DNA from: Struthio camelus
Lineage: Eukaryota; Chordata; Aves; Struthioniformes; Struthionidae
DNA: 64,000 nt
Reading direction: 5' to 3'
Assembly: GCF_040807025.1 (NCBI RefSeq)
Contig: NC_090942.1
Span: forward strand, 81,263,987-81,327,986
This document shows positions 25,101 through 36,900 of this stretch, one piece after another. The notes beneath the pieces were generated by a model, which saw only the letters and a program-made list of their open reading frames with translations, was not told where the DNA came from and did not search any database. Each line of letters opens with the position of its first letter. The first letter of the stretch is position 1. A program made the translations under genes and the position numbers.

Positions 25101-28100
25101 TACACGGCTGTAGTGAATCCATCTTTGTGCTTGGAGGTGGCATGTTTCAGTCCCTCTGGAGGTGCCTTTTTTTTTTGTGACTGTAAGAAAACGTGTCCTG
25201 GCATGAAACTAAATGGTGGTGGTTTTTGTTGGATGCTGTCCCAATTCTAGTTGGCACTGATGTCCACCTTAAATAAATGATGTGCGCAATGAGGCTAGTG
25301 GCCTGCTAGCAGTGGGATAAGTCCTCAGTTCAGTTGGCTGCTGACCTTTCCTATGCTTGTAGCTTCCTGGAGATAAAGAGGGGGCAAGCGCCTGATGAGG
25401 GGGGAAGAGAGAAGGAGAAGAGACTAAACTGGCCAGCAAAATCAGCTAGCTGTAGGGAAAAGATGTGGTTGGGGGTTGCTTGAACTGCTGTAGTGGGAGG
25501 GAGAACGTGAGGATGTGCAATCATGTGTTAAAGCAGGGGCTGTGTTAATTGGACACTGCTGCTAGTTGAGCTGTTTAAGCCACCCAAGGAGGTGATGGGC
25601 TCCGCTCCGCCATGCTGTTAAAAGCCGATGAAGCATTTGTAAATAACTTCCGGGATTAGCGCAGTGTTGCTTAGCTAGTTTGTCTTTTCCAGTAAAACAA
25701 ATAAAAATGAAACAAAAAAAACTAAACCCAACCTTGCTGAAGGACAAAGGAGCTGGGAAAAGGTTGTTTCTAGTTATATATAATTTCTAATACTGCCTTT
25801 AAGTATTTCTCATTTCTTTGTCTCCCTCTCTCTTATCTCCCTCTCAAAAGGGGACTATGTCCAAACAGGTACTTTATATGAGTTCTTCTTGTGATGATGA
25901 AAATTATTAGCCAGGTAGCAGTAAGAACTGGAGCTGGGCATCGCCAAGCAGCTTGGCAGTCGAGGTGTTGCTTCAGCTGCTGCTGGTGTCTCGCCTGTCC
26001 CCTGCCCTGCTGGCTGCTCGTCTGCTCCTCCTGATCTTCCACAGATCGCTGGATGGGGCGGTTTGTCCTTTTGGCCAAACTTCACCCTCTTCTCAGCTGG
26101 CCTGTGGTACTTCTCTGCTTCTTGCCTGCTGGCTTTCAGCCAGCACAGTTGGACAGTTAGGAGGACTGTCTGACTTTAACTACTCCATAAGCTTGTACTG
26201 GACAGCCTGTTTATTACTAGGTAAATGCAGAAAATAATTCACCTAAAAGTGAGAGTTATTGCAAATCCCCAAACCCAAGGAAAGGTCTAAGGTGTTAATG
26301 GTGTGCTCAGAGCACCTACAGCTGGGTACCTTAGTTAGGCCTAAACCTCCTATGGCACAAGAGAGGGAGGAGCACGAAAAGGGCAACTCTTAGTGCCAGG
26401 TGCCTAAAATTAAGGAAAACCAATAGCCCTTTTGTCCTTTTAAAAATCTTTGTATTTTAACAGAAGGAGAATGAACACTGACCTCTTGGGGAGCTGTAAA
26501 GGTAAAGAAAGAATATGATGAGCCTATGTCCTACTGTAGGAGAGTAACAAGACCATAGAAATAGCTGAGGATGGTTATAGCTCCTGTGGAAACATGTCTC
26601 TTCCCTATTTGGGCCTGTGAACGGCTACTCATGTCAACATGGGTTTGAGAGGATTCTAGCTCTCAGTTATCAGTACCTCGCTATCAAATTTGAAACTGTA
26701 TCCTAGCAAAATGGCTTTGATGCCCCCATTTTGGGGAGCTGATTGTGGACAGGCATTAGCTGCCCTGTAGCTTGCAAAGCACCTTGTGAACATTGCGTAC
26801 TCCCTCCTGGACAAAGTGGCCTCAGAGCCAGCCTGCTGTGTAATGCTAAGACCTGCTGAGGCTCCTCCCTCCTGGCTTAGGGAGACCTGACTTGAAATAT
26901 TTATTGTCATTTGTTTTGGTTTTACTAATAAAAAAAGTATATGATTCATGCTGTACTCTTCCCTCTGTTTACTAGGGAGGGAAGGGGTGGGAGGGTTCCC
27001 AATGTAGCATTTAAATAAGTATTTGATTCTGTTCTTCTAATTTTTATATACTCTTGAGCTGGAGGTCCAACAGAGTCACAGAGTTTGGTAAAGGCTTAGC
27101 ATCCAGCTTTTAGCAAGACAATAGCAATGTTTTTCTTTTCTTCCAAAAAAGAAGGAAAAAAAATGCAAGCGGGGGGGGTCAACTGCTGTAAGTAGAGCTG
27201 ATTGATTGCTACTTGATGGCCAGCAGCCTGGCTTTGAAAAAAATCCTAGAGAGTAGTAGGAGCTATTACTCCTGCAGGTAACAGGTAATTCTAATAAATT
27301 TAGAAAAAACCCTGGCTTAAAGAAAAATAAACGACCACCCTACCTGCAGCAGGCTGCTGTTCTCTTGGCATCAGGAAAGCAAAGAGGTGAAAGACACTTC
27401 CACCCATTGCACCTGGGCTTCTTGACAAGAGATGCAAATGTGCAAGATTCATTTTTTAAAGTGAGCTGATGGCCCAGCCTCATGGTTCCCACACATGGGA
27501 ACATCACACTGGATTTGATCAGCACTGGATTTTTGCAGGTCCTTGTAAACAGCAGTTGAAATCTGCAATTCAAAGTGAGCATGTCTTTCAAGCAGGACAG
27601 CGCTCTCAAATCCTGTTTTTCAGCATTTTATATGCTAGAGAAGCAGTGCTTTCTCAGACAAGGTGGTACTGCAGAAAGCTAGAAATATCTCCCTTTCCTT
27701 TTCTATTTATAGTGACGCTCATTAATATTCTCAAAGCGCAGCATAACCAAAGACTTAGCTGCAACTTTAGACTTTAGAGCAACAATTTGGGCCTGAGGGC
27801 CAAGTAGTTCTCTAAAGGCTTGGCTCAAAGGGAGAGCTCAGTTGTCAGTCTAAGTTGATATATAACAAACACTGTTCTTCTAGCAGAATTCCCAACTGTG
27901 TTTCTGTACATTTAACAGTACTTGTAGATAACTATAGTAGTATAATAATACTTCAGTAACTCCACTTATAGCTCAAAAGGAATTTTGCTTGAAGAACAAA
28001 TACAGGATAACTTGGTTTTAGTCAGGGTATGACCCACTCATTAAAATATCTAGGTAAGTAAGCTTTGCTGAATTTCAGTATTTTCGTACCCAGGCCGTAA

Positions 28101-29644
28101 CTGCCTTATTAGGATTCGGCTCATGAGGAGTCCCAGGCCCCCTGCGCTGGGCTTTTGAAAGCACCACTTGCTGGTAACCATCAGTGTAACTACTGTGCCA
28201 TGAGTGGAAGTAGAAGGAGTAGCTAGCAGCTGTGTCTGTGTCTAGTTAGTAAAAATAACAGCTCATAAATTACCACATTTCTACTCATTTCTACTCTTCC
28301 ACACACTCCCCTCCCCCTGCTGCATGCTGCAGGGAGCTCTGCCCTCTTCTCAGGCCACCACTTTAGGCACTTAATTGAGATGGCTGTATCAAGCACATGG
28401 TCACCTGAGGCCCCTGTCTTACTACTGCCAGTCAATGAAATGAAAATTAAATGCTGGTGAACAGTATGTGACAAACTTCAGTTGCTGCTCATCACCCTCC
28501 AGGTGTTGACTGGAGATAATTTGGACAGTGTCTTTACAGAGCTGTCTCCTGGCAGTGGCAAGAGACCACAGAGGGGACTGTGGAAAGAGGAGCAGCGCAA
28601 GTCCTGCAAAGCTGGTAAGGGGAAGCAGTAAAAGCTAAGCCTAGGATGGCCGTAGGTGCTAAAAAAAAAACACCACCACAACAGCCCTTAAAGGGAACAA
28701 GGAGTTCATACAAGAGCTGGTCTGACCTACTGAGAACTGGACTTAGGTGTAGGGTGAGAGAAGTCAGAAAGTTTTTAAATGAAAAAGTTGTTAAATGAAT
28801 ATATTTGGGGGGGGGGGAGGGGGTTAATGCACCACTTACTTAGGGTCCGATATTGTACTTAGGTCTTGTTCTACTGTGCAATGGATACAAGCTTTTTATT
28901 TTATAGCTAGCACTTCTTGTTTGCAGAACGGAAACTTGTTACTTGTGCGGTAGCAGACAGTACTGCCTCTTTTACAGCAGCTGGAGGTTATACATTTCCC
29001 ATTCTGGGTTAATGCTTTAAAATTCCCTTAAAATAGGGCTTCTATTGCTGCATCTGAGTTAGAAGATGCCATTACACTAACTTGTAGGTTTAAGCTTTGC
29101 CACCCGAAGATCTAACCTCAGGATTTTTTTTTTTTTTTTAAAACATATATTACATCTGTAAAAGCTATTTTCTGAAGGAATAACTATGGGCATATCCCTC
29201 CCTCAGCATTAGGAGTCACTCAGAGAGTTCCAGTACAAGCAGCATCGGTCAAAACAATTATCAGTGAAATTAAACTCTTGTTCAAAATAGTAGTATGGGA
29301 GGCAAGACATACTTACCAGAGGTAAAATGTATGCAAGTTAAACAACTTGAAATATTTGCAGCAGAAAGAATAGCACAGCTGTATTACAGCCAGTTTATGC
29401 ACCTGGGAACTAGACTGCTACTTTGTGAAGCAGTACAGTTGCTAGACACTGTAAAATGTTAATGCAGAAAAAAAAAAAGCGCCACTTCCCTTCAAGGGAG
29501 CAGAAGGGGCAGGGGAGGTGGGAATAGGTGAGAGGCTGAAACTGTTTCAGGTGCTAGTCCTGGCTGGGCAGCAGGTTGTACTGCAGAGAAGTAACATACT
29601 CCACAGCCAGAAGCAAACAGGCTCCTTTCCTCAGCTGTTCTATA
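22171..29644. other. Intergenic region between convergent BORCS5 and DUSP16
   Basis: About 7.5 kb with no supported gene. It includes T/G-rich low-complexity sequence at 24420-24480 and 24560-24620, a C-run at 24716-24729, a G-run near 28806-28820 and an A-run at 29467-29478. Alternative polyadenylation words are present on both strands: plus-strand AATAAA at 25272-25277, and minus-strand AATAAA (TTTATT on plus) at 26900-26905 and 28895-28900. Either gene's 3'UTR could therefore extend into this region. Confidence 0.6.
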
Positions 29645-29665
29645 TAAACAGGTACCACGTCTGAT

Positions 29666-29671
29666 TTTATT
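29666..29671 (-). terminator. DUSP16: Probable DUSP16 polyadenylation signal
   Basis: TTTATT on the plus strand is AATAAA in the DUSP16 direction. About 40-60 bases further on, the minus strand is GT-rich (TGTTTGCTTCTGGCTGTGG), a good downstream element. It gives a 3'UTR of about 3.1 kb, close to the roughly 3.3 kb I recall for human DUSP16. Other AATAAA words at 32067-32072, 28895-28900 and 26900-26905 are alternatives. Confidence 0.45.
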
Positions 29672-30065
29672 TCATCATAACATACAGGTAATGCTCAGGA
29701 CACAACAAGATGAGAAACTCACATCTCTCTGAACCATTTAACCAGCCTGCCATACACCAAAGAACATTATATTCATATTGAACATGTACACTTTTCTCCT
29801 CCTCCCATCTTCCACTTTGCTTTCCAAACATCTAGAAACCATTTCCAGCATTGTTCAGGTACAGGACACTAGTTCAGAAATGAAACGGGGTACCACCCTG
29901 CACAGGATCTGGGCTTTAGGCTTCCTCCTGTACGGCCCTGTCCCCTGGCATACCGAGCCTCCAGCTTCGATTCAGTCAATGACTGCAGCATGTTGGAAAT
30001 CACGAGGAGCCCAAACACCAGAATTCAGTTCCCCAGAAAGAGATTAAACAAACAAAACCCAAACA

Positions 30066-30119
30066 TGTGTGTGTGTGTACGTGTGTGTGTGTGTGTGTAC
30101 ACACACAGAGAGAGAGAGA
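30066..30119. repeat. (TG)n-(AC)n-(AG)n compound microsatellite
   Basis: Alternating TG repeats with one AC interruption pass into ACACAC and then an AG run. Alternating purine-pyrimidine sequence of this kind is prone to Z-DNA and to length change. It lies in the predicted DUSP16 3'UTR. Confidence 0.95.
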
Positions 30120-30292
30120 ATACAAGAGAGAGAAGGAGGAAGGACACACACATGAATGAGCACAAAACCCAGGAAGATTCTGTTTTTGCCTGCAGGGATT
30201 TATGTGTTTTTCCCCCATTAACCAATTTAAATCAAAGAAAGACATGGGCTTTAACTGAAATCTGGCTGAGAGGAGCACGGCTAAATAGTTTA

Positions 30293-30302
30293 CATGTGTG
30301 TG

Positions 30303-30346
<44 letters not shown>

Positions 30347-30360
30347 GAGTGTGTATATAT
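30293..30360. repeat. (TG)(TA)n(CA)n(TG)(TA) compound microsatellite
   Basis: TGTGTG, then about ten TA units, about twelve CA units, then GTGTGTATATAT. The flanking TG and CA arms are complementary, so a transcript through it could fold into a hairpin. It is about 175 bases from the preceding microsatellite. Confidence 0.95.
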
Positions 30361-30745
30361 GCTGAAAATAGTTGTAATGTAATCACTTTCACTTGATATG
30401 TAAACATAGACAAGTGGCTGTATGTTTAATGAATAGCCAAGACCTGACATGCTTTACAGCGTGGTGTCAACCTATCTCTTGTCCAGACTACCCTTTCTTC
30501 CGGCATTTCATACACACCTCACGAACACAGCCTCCGGGTTCAATTACTCCTGTTGCTGCCTCTCTGTGTGCCTCTTGCACTTTTTAGGATCAAGTTAATC
30601 AATGCTGTAGCTTTCAGTGCTATCTTAAGCAGTCCATCATAGGAAATTAAGTCACATCCTAGCCACAAAACAAGACGACAAAAATTCTCTCCACTTTTCA
30701 ATATAGTAAAACCTGAGATTTGAGTCACAAACTAGCTAAATTTAG

Positions 30746-30789
30746 AGTAAAAAAAGAAAAAAAGAAAAAGAAAAAAAGAAGAAAAAAAG
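30746..30789. repeat. A-rich polypurine tract (AAAAAG)n-like
   Basis: About 44 bases of A-runs broken only by single G residues. In the DUSP16 transcript this would be a pyrimidine (U/C) tract in the predicted 3'UTR. Confidence 0.9.
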
Positions 30790-32744
30790 CTGCTGACTGG
30801 AATTAGGGCTTCAGTGCCCTCCACTGACAAATTTTTTTTCTAAAAGCTGTTGGCCCGGGGCAAATATGTTACATTTGATTTATAATTTTCAGCTGCCTGC
30901 ACTGAAATTGGACAAAATGCTGGGGCCTATACCCCCCCCCGTTTGCACATTGGGAAGGGTCCTGGGGCAGAGCTCAAGAGCACACGACCACTTGTGCCTC
31001 TGGTACCGTTACTTGCTTACTGTAAGCCTCTTACAGTAATACACGGCAATTTGAGAAGCGGCAGCCAACGTACCGCAAGAATCACAAGCTGGAGGGGAAG
31101 CAGCTGGTTCAAGGTGGAAGACAACACAGCGTAAAGGTTGTGCCTAATCTCCCGTGAAACACCCCTGCAGGCAGCAGGGAATGACACCTCCGTGAGCTGG
31201 CAGATGCTCCGGGTTGGTGCAGATTGGACAGGCGCGTGGGCCAGCAGCAGCGCAGCTCCCGCAGCCAAACCATGCATCGACGCCCGGGGACACCGAGACC
31301 CCAGCCAGGGACAGAGGACAACAGCCTGAATGAAGTCCCTTTGGAGCTGCACGTGCTGGAGAGTGAGCAGGCTTGCTGTTAAAGCTGTCTCCTCGCAACC
31401 TGTGTTTCTCTCACATATTATGAGCAGGGGCTCTGCAGTCCCCCTTCTCTTTAGTTATCCAACAAAAACAGACCTCCTCAGATGAAGTCCGCAAACCTGA
31501 TAGGGAGCATCTGTCTCAGAGTCCCCACAGTTTGGGCGAGGATACTGGAAAAAAAACAAGTCATCTCCACCTCAGTCTTTTAGGACATGCAACTGAAACT
31601 GTGTATGAGGAGCAGTTCCTTAATGCAACTGCTCATCCCACCAAACCCTACTATTCATTTTTAGAAGAAGAAGGAAAAAAAAAAAAGCCTTCAAAACTCA
31701 TCTACTGAGTTGTCCAAAAAAAGGATTCTGCAGTATTTTGACCAGCCACTTCTCTCTTGCACATAGCCCTAAGTATTAACCACTCCATTACAGCTCAGAA
31801 GCCAAAATAGCTATCCCGCTCCCAGAAGCCAGTTTAATAACCCCATATCAAAAATATAAATCCTGCTTACTTTATGTTTAAAAAGACTGGGGGAAATAGT
31901 CGTAAGTCTGGTTCATTTGTCTTCTTTAAAAAATGGCTGCTAAGCCAACTGAAACACTTGTGCGTAGACAGCTTTAAAAAAAAAAAAAGTCAGATGTGGC
32001 TAGTTGTTACTTGTTCACATTGCTTATGAACTGACTACCAGCAACTGGCAGCCATAAAGCCCTAAGTTTATTTTTTATATTTTTGAGGTACTGGTTTTTC
32101 TCTGAAGCAGCTCTCTAGCAAATCATCTAAAGCCTATCCATTAGAACAATAGTTACACCAATATTTACATTTGTCTGAACTCTGTTTTCAGACCAGCCTT
32201 GCTGTAACCAGTCCCTACTTCCTTTGGACTCACTCCCAGTCTCCCTTCTTACAGAAAAAAGGTCTCCCTCCAGAGGATGGCTCAGTGTCAGGGCTAAGGT
32301 GCACCGGTGAAGACATAGGGCAGGGGGAGGGGAGAATCAGACTAGTTTTGATCAGTAGGAGCATGTCTCAGTGGAACCAGAGAAATGGTCTGGTACCAAG
32401 ACAGCTCCCCATTGGAAACATTGAAAGGATGTGCAATCCATTGCATATAATGGCTTCTTCTGCCAGGCAAAACGTTTGAAATGCTCTGCCCTTCTCCAGG
32501 AAAGGAGAGGAGAAAAACCCAACAGTACATTTGGTCTCCTCATGCAGATGCTCACTTGTCCTTTCTTTGCTGTATTAATCTAGTCACTCCGTTCACACTG
32601 AAACCCCACATCTCCCCCCCCTCCGCCCATACACACACTTCTGTATAAAGTTTGCTCTTTTCAGATTTACAGGGAACTTTTAAACACTGGGGGAGTGGCC
32701 TGGAGGGGGAAGCAACTCTGGTACAGTCACCCAGGTCTGCTGCT

Positions 32745-33921
32745 TCAAGACACTTCAATGATTTCCATGCTGCCTGAAAAGCTTGACTGACTGCCTACTT
32801 TCCCCAGTTCTTCTCTGGATCTGTTGTCTGACAAGATGCTCTCCCCAAACTCCATCTGGCAGCTTCTGCGCTTAAACTGCTTTTCAAAAGAGCTTTCCTC
32901 ATGCCAGCTCCGCCTGGAGTCACCTCGATCACCCTGCTTTGGCCTCCTGCGCACAGCACAGGCTTGGTCACAGCCCGTGGGCAGCTGACTGCAGCTGTAG
33001 GCAGAGTAAGCCGCGCTGTTCCCATAGATGGCAGAGGCAGAGTAGAAGTGTGAGGACTCGGCTGCAAAATACCAGCTGTTGGTAAGGGACGTGGCAGATG
33101 TTTGAGGAGCCAAGATGTCCGAGTGCCAGCCTTTGAGGCCCAGCCCAGCTGCAGACTTTGCCAAATGTTGCTGACTAGTGGAGAGACCAAACAGGAAGTT
33201 TGTTCGGTAGTTGTCTTCCATGCTCCCGCTGCGGTGGAGGGGGTACAAGAGCGACCGCTGCGTGGCGGTGCTACCGCTGGCTCTCCCCAGGTGTTGCCGC
33301 TTGCTCTGGCTATCCAGCTGCCAGGGGCTCTGGGGCTTCTTGGGAGGGTTTGCTTCCTCCTTATCAGGGCTGGTTTCTGGGGTCTGCTCCGAGACCTCCT
33401 GAACAGGGGAGAACTGACACAACTTGCTGCCACCATCTAAAGCGGTCGCATGTTTGTAGTACTCCAGAGTGTCTTCAGAGGAGGCAAAGCCCTGAACAGA
33501 TGCAGTCAGGCAGTTGCTACTTGCTGAGTAGGACACAGATTTGATATCCAAAGAAAAGGAGCGCTTCAGCCGGTTGCTGTCTTCTACCTTATCTAGAGAC
33601 ACGTGGAGTCCATTTATGCCCTGTACCAGCGGGCTATCTTCCAAAGACGGCAAGCGTGTGCCTGGCACACTTCCGGAGTCCATTGGCTTCTGCTCCACAA
33701 TCTCGGAGGTAGAGGTAATGCAGAGCTGACTGGTGGAGAGGCTGCTCTGCCCACCTTCTGGGACCAGCACGTGCTCACTGCTTTTTTCCAAATGCAGAAG
33801 TTTGAGCTTACTAATATGTCCAGGCTGACCGCTCTGGTTCTTAATCTTTTTCTCAAAGTCCAAAAGCTGGCCCAGAAAGTTGAAATTGGGAGAAATGGTT
33901 GGCCTTTTTTCTTTCACAAAC
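32745..33921 (-). CDS. DUSP16: DUSP16 last exon, end of catalytic domain and regulatory tail
   Basis: Encodes the last base of R273 through S664 and the stop. It starts after the acceptor TTCCTAG at 33923-33922, completing an Arg codon (AG|G). It holds the end of the phosphatase domain (FVKEKRPTISPNFNFLGQLL) and the whole C-terminal tail that distinguishes DUSP16 from shorter MKPs. Conserved stretches include LKRSFSLDIKSVSYSAS, KLCQFSPVQE, FLFGLSTSQQHL, GWHSDILAPQTS and the terminal SGSMEIIEVS. The SP site at S444 (CQFSPVQ) probably matches the MAPK-phosphorylated Ser446 reported for the mammalian protein. Where I recall human LLSPLHRS, this copy has LLYPLHRS, which removes one SP site. Confidence 0.96.
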
Positions 33922-36900
33922 CTAGGAAGAGCGGAAATAACAAAAATTATTTTAAGAACTTGCTGCTCAGATCTGAGATAAGATTCACGATAAGCGTTCT
34001 AGGCTTAACGGCCTGATTTTAACTTGTCAAGATATTTGAATTCAGATTCAGTCAAGCACAGATGACTTACAGATGGGGAAAAAAAGGCAGCTTTTAAGCA
34101 GGATGATGCTGGGTGCTCTTAATTCTCTATACAGTTTATTAAAGGTGGCTAAAACAAGGGAAAAGATAGAGCTCTTTCTACTCCTTTGATGTCTACAATG
34201 AGGTTCAAGGGAATCATTTTCCTTGTTTTACTTTATCAGTGCATCTCTGCTACCTTAGTTTGACCAGATTTAGGAGCGCCTCAAGCTCCTTATGAATAGT
34301 ATCAGAGCTCTAGGGCCTAAACCCTCCAGTACTACAGAGAACAGGATACCTTCTCTGCCATGCAAAAGGGAGAAAAAAAATCTATGTTCCTTTTGCCCTT
34401 CTCTTTCATGCTGTTACTGTTAAAGTTGGTACTTCCTGTCCTGTTAGGCAGATGGCTCTGGTATATGCTGACCTCGCACAGCAAACGCCAATGTCTATTA
34501 TATATACCAGCACGCTCAGTGATAACGATTATCTAAAAACAAACAAACAAACAACAACCACCCCACACAGAGAGGAGTAAGGCAGCATTAAAAAATAAGT
34601 TCTCTCCAGCACTGTATGGTATAAGCAGTAAAAGGCTACAATATTACCAAACTAGTAAAAAAAAAAAAAAAAAAGTCTACATATTTCTCAGTCACATAAG
34701 AAGCAGCCTGATACACATTCATCTGTCAATCGAAGCACGCGCTTGCATACTCTGTTGAATAGAGATGAAACGCAATGCATGCTTGAAGTGTTTTTCTGAA
34801 CCTAGACTGTAAATGTATGAGAGAATTAAGTATTGGAAGCCATGTCACATAGTTTGAAGTTAAATACAAGAGACATCTTTTCTACCTGTCTGGTTTGCAA
34901 CCCAGCTAAATAAGCACGCAAGCTGTAAAAAAAGAAAGCTGCCCATGTCACTTCAAAATTCAAACCCCTCCTTTCTTTTTTATTCCTGGAATTATTAAGG
35001 TACCAAGTGACAAGTGAGTATTAACAAAGGAAAAGATCTCGAAAAGCTAAATCTAATACAAACACACACATAATGGATCACTTGTAGAACTGAATATTTT
35101 TAAAAGCAGAAAATCCCTCTGGGGATGTGTGCAAAAGCTAAGTGTGCAGTCACTAAAAACAGCATGAGAAAAATTCCTATGTGTAACTGTGCATATAGCA
35201 TAAATAACACAAATGCAAGCAAGCACATGAAAGAATCGAACAAAAATTTTTTTTGTTTGTTTTCAAACATTTTCAAGGACCCTTAGTTTTTTGAACACAG
35301 CACTAGCTACTCTTTTCTGCTAATTCCCTGAATAGTAAAAATAGTCAAGCTGATGATATGAACATGGCACAGAATGATATTAGAAACTTCCCAGTATACA
35401 AATGAAGGCACACGACTGGCAAACGGAGAAAAATATTAAGCTGCACGAAAGATTCTTTAGCTCAGTCTCTTAACATTGAATCTGGGGGCCTTCATTCCAG
35501 CGTAAGCAATTCAGTCACAAGAACTGATGCAATCTTTGTTCATTCTTCTCCTGTCAAAGCTAGTTGTACTTGTTACAACAGTTGTTCTATAAAGCAAGAT
35601 CCTTCTGGTTGCACTGCTATATCTGACCTGTGTTCTGGTAGCCTCTCCAAAACCCTATTCCTTCAACCTTTTCTTCTTCCTGCCGCCAAACGTGGGACAT
35701 TCCCAAATTAAAACTCACGACAACAACAAAAAAGTTCCAAGAAAGACTCTAGATCCCCCGACAAGTTTTAAGGCTTTGCACAGTCTTTTTTTAGTCTAAG
35801 ACATGCAGCCTTTTTCTAATTGGAGAATGTGTGTAACATTTAATTTTCACGTTTGTCTCCCTTGTGTGGTCATCTATACAAAAGAAACAGAAGATAAAGG
35901 AACGTATTTCCTCAGGCCTTTCAGTTCAAGTAATGTTTAGCATCGCCTTTCTACTTTTCTAACAAATACAGTGTCAGGCAAACATTTTATCTAATGCCTT
36001 TCATTAGCTCAGAAAAAATATTTTTTCAGGCTCTGCCAACAGAAGATCCCAAACCAATGAGCGAAGTTTAACGCAGACTGCTCTCACCATAAACTGTATC
36101 AAAGAAAATATAGCAGAATATAATCTGAATTTCACAAGAGTTGTTTGGTACCTACAATGCAAAGAAAAGAGCCTAAAGAAGAGATTAATACTTCTCACTC
36201 AATGCAGGTCTGATTAAGAAAGAAACTAGAATTTAATGCAAGGATGTAATAGAAAAATTAGAAGCAGCACTTCTTGTATATCAATGACAACGGCTTTTAA
36301 ACCAATGAGATGTTTACTTAAATGTGGGTCTTTCAGAAGCACTCATTACTTTATAGCTCTAGCCCCCAGACAACTGCAGCCTGAAATCAGATGGTCTGTT
36401 TAGTGGATCAAGCTAATCCACTGCACATTATTCATCCATATCCACTAATTCATCTATATTGTCTACATAGTCATTTCTTGTATCATTCTGAGTTTTCATC
36501 TATGCCTCTCCTTTAAGCCTGTGTCACCATATCTGTTGAAATTACTGCACAAAACTGTGAGCTAGTACTAGTAATATACTGTAGAAGATGTCTAAAGGCA
36601 ATGAGAGACGTTTGCAGTTCAGGTATTTCTTACACACACTTTTTCTCCCCATATGTAATTATATTCATTCATCAACTTTAAAAAAAATGCCCCATAAAAT
36701 AGAATATCAAATGCCCTTTGTCCTGTCCTAATGCGTATTTTAGGGATAGTAGTAGCAGGCAGCACAGTTTTGGAAGGTATTCCTATCCATCTGCTCCAGT
36801 GCAACTGCTGAATTTGCTTTTGAACTACACATATTGTAGAGATACATCAGCCACACACTGTTTAGCCTATAAATCCCAGTAAGAAGAAAGCCAACATTTA

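Larger units (their letters stand above)
29645..32744 (-). other. DUSP16: DUSP16 3' untranslated region (predicted extent)
   Basis: The sequence after the DUSP16 stop has no other gene, is AT-rich in patches and contains two CA/TG/TA microsatellites (30066-30119 and 30293-30360) and an A-rich purine tract (30746-30789). Open frames at 30000-30450 come from the microsatellites. Those at 31017-31398 overlap in several frames and lack domains. The distal limit rests on the polyadenylation signal at 29666-29671 and is an inference. Confidence 0.5.

Noticed and set aside
30000..30450. Open frames rich in Thr-His or Cys-Val repeats
   Set aside because: They are translations of the TG/CA/TA microsatellites.
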